From: Prosthecobacter sp.
GTDB taxonomy: Bacteria > Verrucomicrobiota > Verrucomicrobiia > Verrucomicrobiales > Verrucomicrobiaceae
Reading direction: 5' to 3'
Assembly: GCA_020216965.1 (NCBI GenBank)
Contig: JAIWOJ010000121.1
Span: 1 to 6,799, forward strand
Length of the DNA stretch: 6,799 bases
Shown here piece after piece: positions 5,936 through 6,799 of the stretch. The position numbers were made by a program, and so were the translations under genes. The stretch's first letter is position 1. Every line of letters starts with the position of its first letter. Under the pieces are notes generated by a model. The model was not told the origin of the DNA and did not search any database. It was given only the letters and a program-made list of their open reading frames with translations.

Positions 5936-6478
5936 ATGCCCGCCCCCACTGGAATCTTGAGTGACCTAGACCGCGTCCTGCTCAGCGCGGAGCAGATTCA
6001 CACCCGTGTGGCAGAGATGGCGCGGCAGATCAGCCAGGATTACGCCGGAAAGACCATGACCGTCGTCGTGCTCATGGATGGCGCGCTATTTTTTGTGGCT
6101 GACCTGCTCCGCCAGATCGATCTCCCCATCCGCCTTGTCACCCTCGGTGCCAGCAGCTACCACGGCGGCACCCAATCCAGCGGCCAGGTGCGGCTTCAAT
6201 GGCCCAGCGGCGTCTCTTTCACCGGTGAGCACATCCTGCTCCTGGATGACATCCTAGACACCGGCCTCACGCTCGCTGCACTGCATCAGCGCCTGCGCGC
6301 CGAGTCCCCAGCCACCCTGCGCACCGGCGTGCTGCTAAGCAAAAAACGCCCCCGCCTTAGCGCATGCAGCATCGATTACTGCGGCTTTGAGATTGAAGAC
6401 GAGTTCGTCGTCGGCTACGGCATGGATTACCAGGGCCGTTTTCGCAATCTACCCTGCATCGGCATCCTCCGGCCATGA
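5936..6478 (+). CDS. hpt: Hypoxanthine phosphoribosyltransferase
   Basis: A 180-residue 6-oxopurine phosphoribosyltransferase that makes IMP (and often GMP) from the free base and PRPP in purine salvage, in the cytosol. Visible signatures are VVVLMDGALFF (43-53, the PRPP-loop strand and its non-proline turn), SSYHGG (73-78, the mobile loop over the active site), the PRPP motif LLLDDILDTGLTL (101-113) with two acidic residues followed by the DTG phosphate loop, the base-binding Lys in LSKKRPR (134-140), and DEFVVGYGMDYQGRFRNLPCIG at the C-terminus. The length is normal for bacterial Hpt. A loose GGGGTG sits about 10 nt before the ATG. The stop overlaps the moaD start (ATGA), so the two genes are probably co-transcribed and translationally coupled. 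The start ATG lies in a CATG that also offers an upstream start on the opposite strand for pdxH. Confidence 0.94.
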   Translation: MPAPTGILSDLDRVLLSAEQIHTRVAEMARQISQDYAGKTMTVVVLMDGALFFVADLLRQIDLPIRLVTLGASSYHGGTQSSGQVRLQWPSGVSFTGEHILLLDDILDTGLTLAALHQRLRAESPATLRTGVLLSKKRPRLSACSIDYCGFEIEDEFVVGYGMDYQGRFRNLPCIGILRP

Positions 6479-6720
6479 AGCTCCGCGTGCTTTTCTTCTC
6501 GGTCTTGCGTGACCTCACCGGCTGTGAGGAAGTGCCCTGGACCTGCCCACCAGGCGCAGACCTCAACCTGCTGCTGGAGCAACTTTTTGCAAAATGGCCT
6601 GCCTTGCGCCCCTGGGAGCCCAGCCTCCTGCTGGCCGTCGATTGCACCTACGTCAGCCGCTCCCACCCTCTCACCGAGGGGTGTGAGGTCGCCATCATGC
6701 CCCCAGTCCAGGGCGGCTGA
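6475..6720 (+). CDS. moaD: Molybdopterin synthase sulfur carrier subunit
   Basis: An 81-residue beta-grasp (ubiquitin-like) protein. It starts MKLRVLFFSVLRDLTG, has the central DLNLLLEQLFAKWPAL helix region, and ends EGCEVAIMPPVQGG. The final Gly-Gly is the site that is adenylated by MoeB and then thiocarboxylated. The thiocarboxylate supplies the dithiolene sulfur when MoaD acts with MoaE on cyclic pyranopterin monophosphate in molybdenum cofactor synthesis. Length and the PP-x-x-GG ending favour MoaD over the shorter ThiS (about 65 residues). The ATG overlaps the hpt stop by 4 nt with no Shine-Dalgarno sequence of its own, so translation probably depends on hpt. moaE, moaA, moaC and moeB are not in the window. 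A hairpin with T-tracts follows 17 nt after the stop, so no further gene of this operon is expected close by. Confidence 0.88.
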   Translation: MKLRVLFFSVLRDLTGCEEVPWTCPPGADLNLLLEQLFAKWPALRPWEPSLLLAVDCTYVSRSHPLTEGCEVAIMPPVQGG

Positions 6721-6737
6721 GGGCTTCTACCCGCCAG

Positions 6738-6791
6738 GGTGGCGCACGAATCATCCCGGTGCGCCGCTGGATCGGCTTTTTTCATTTTTTT
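6738..6791 (+). terminator. Probable intrinsic terminator after hpt-moaD
   Basis: ggcgcac (6741-6747) and gtgcgcc (6759-6765) form a perfect 7-bp stem with an 11-nt loop. Three more outer pairs (6738-6740 with 6766-6768) are possible, two of them wobbles. T-runs follow at 6777-6782 (six) and 6785-6791 (seven). The first T-run starts 8-11 nt after the stem, farther than in an ideal terminator, so the call is probable rather than certain. Confidence 0.5.
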
Positions 6792-6799
6792 GTCCTCCC

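Noticed and set aside
6648..6785. Minus-strand 45-codon ORF with a good GGAGG before its ATG
   Set aside because: The spacing is good, but the frame runs antisense through the end of moaD and the terminator, and the product (MKKADPAAHRDDSC...) has no recognisable features. The A-rich stretch is better explained as the complement of the terminator T-tracts.
1..6799. Defence system, prophage, transposon or biosynthetic cluster
   Set aside because: No nuclease, integrase, transposase, phage structural, toxin-antitoxin or synthetase motifs were seen in the gene products; the genes are mostly ordinary metabolic functions in mixed orientation.

Overview
This 6.8 kb GC-rich window carries eight protein-coding regions and no RNA genes, CRISPR arrays or insertion sequences that I can see. 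The best guess for the source is a Verrucomicrobiota chromosome, perhaps Prosthecobacter-like. The reasons are the Tat-exported Gfo/Idh/MocA oxidoreductase at the left edge, a type abundant in Verrucomicrobiota and Planctomycetota, the high GC, and the near absence of Shine-Dalgarno sequences before the starts. This is inference, not a database match.

Left part, minus strand (1-2176): the 5' part of a Tat-exported Gfo/Idh/MocA oxidoreductase, cut by the window edge. Upstream of it, in the same direction, is a 578-residue membrane protein that joins a reduced MBOAT-like acyltransferase half to an AlgJ/AlgX-like SGNH half. The SGNH serine motif is missing. A structured 196 bp gap separates the two genes.

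Middle part (2177-5202): a divergent intergenic region leads rightward to a small glycine-zipper lipoprotein. This converges on a minus-strand FAD-dependent amine oxidase/phytoene-desaturase-like enzyme. That enzyme diverges from an RmlD-like sugar-nucleotide reductase on the plus strand. The reductase converges, with only 8 bp between stop codons, on pdxH (pyridoxamine 5'-phosphate oxidase, minus strand).

Right part (5860-6799): hpt (hypoxanthine phosphoribosyltransferase) is transcribed away from pdxH and overlaps moaD (molybdopterin synthase small subunit) by an ATGA junction. A hairpin with T-tracts follows moaD and probably ends this two-gene unit.

Most genes are ordinary housekeeping or metabolic functions in alternating orientation, so the window is not one pathway. 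The only clear operon is hpt-moaD. The least ordinary items are the MBOAT/AlgJ-like fusion with eroded catalytic motifs, the mutually exclusive hairpins downstream of it, and the orphan hpt-moaD pairing. I found no convincing evidence of a new multi-gene system.
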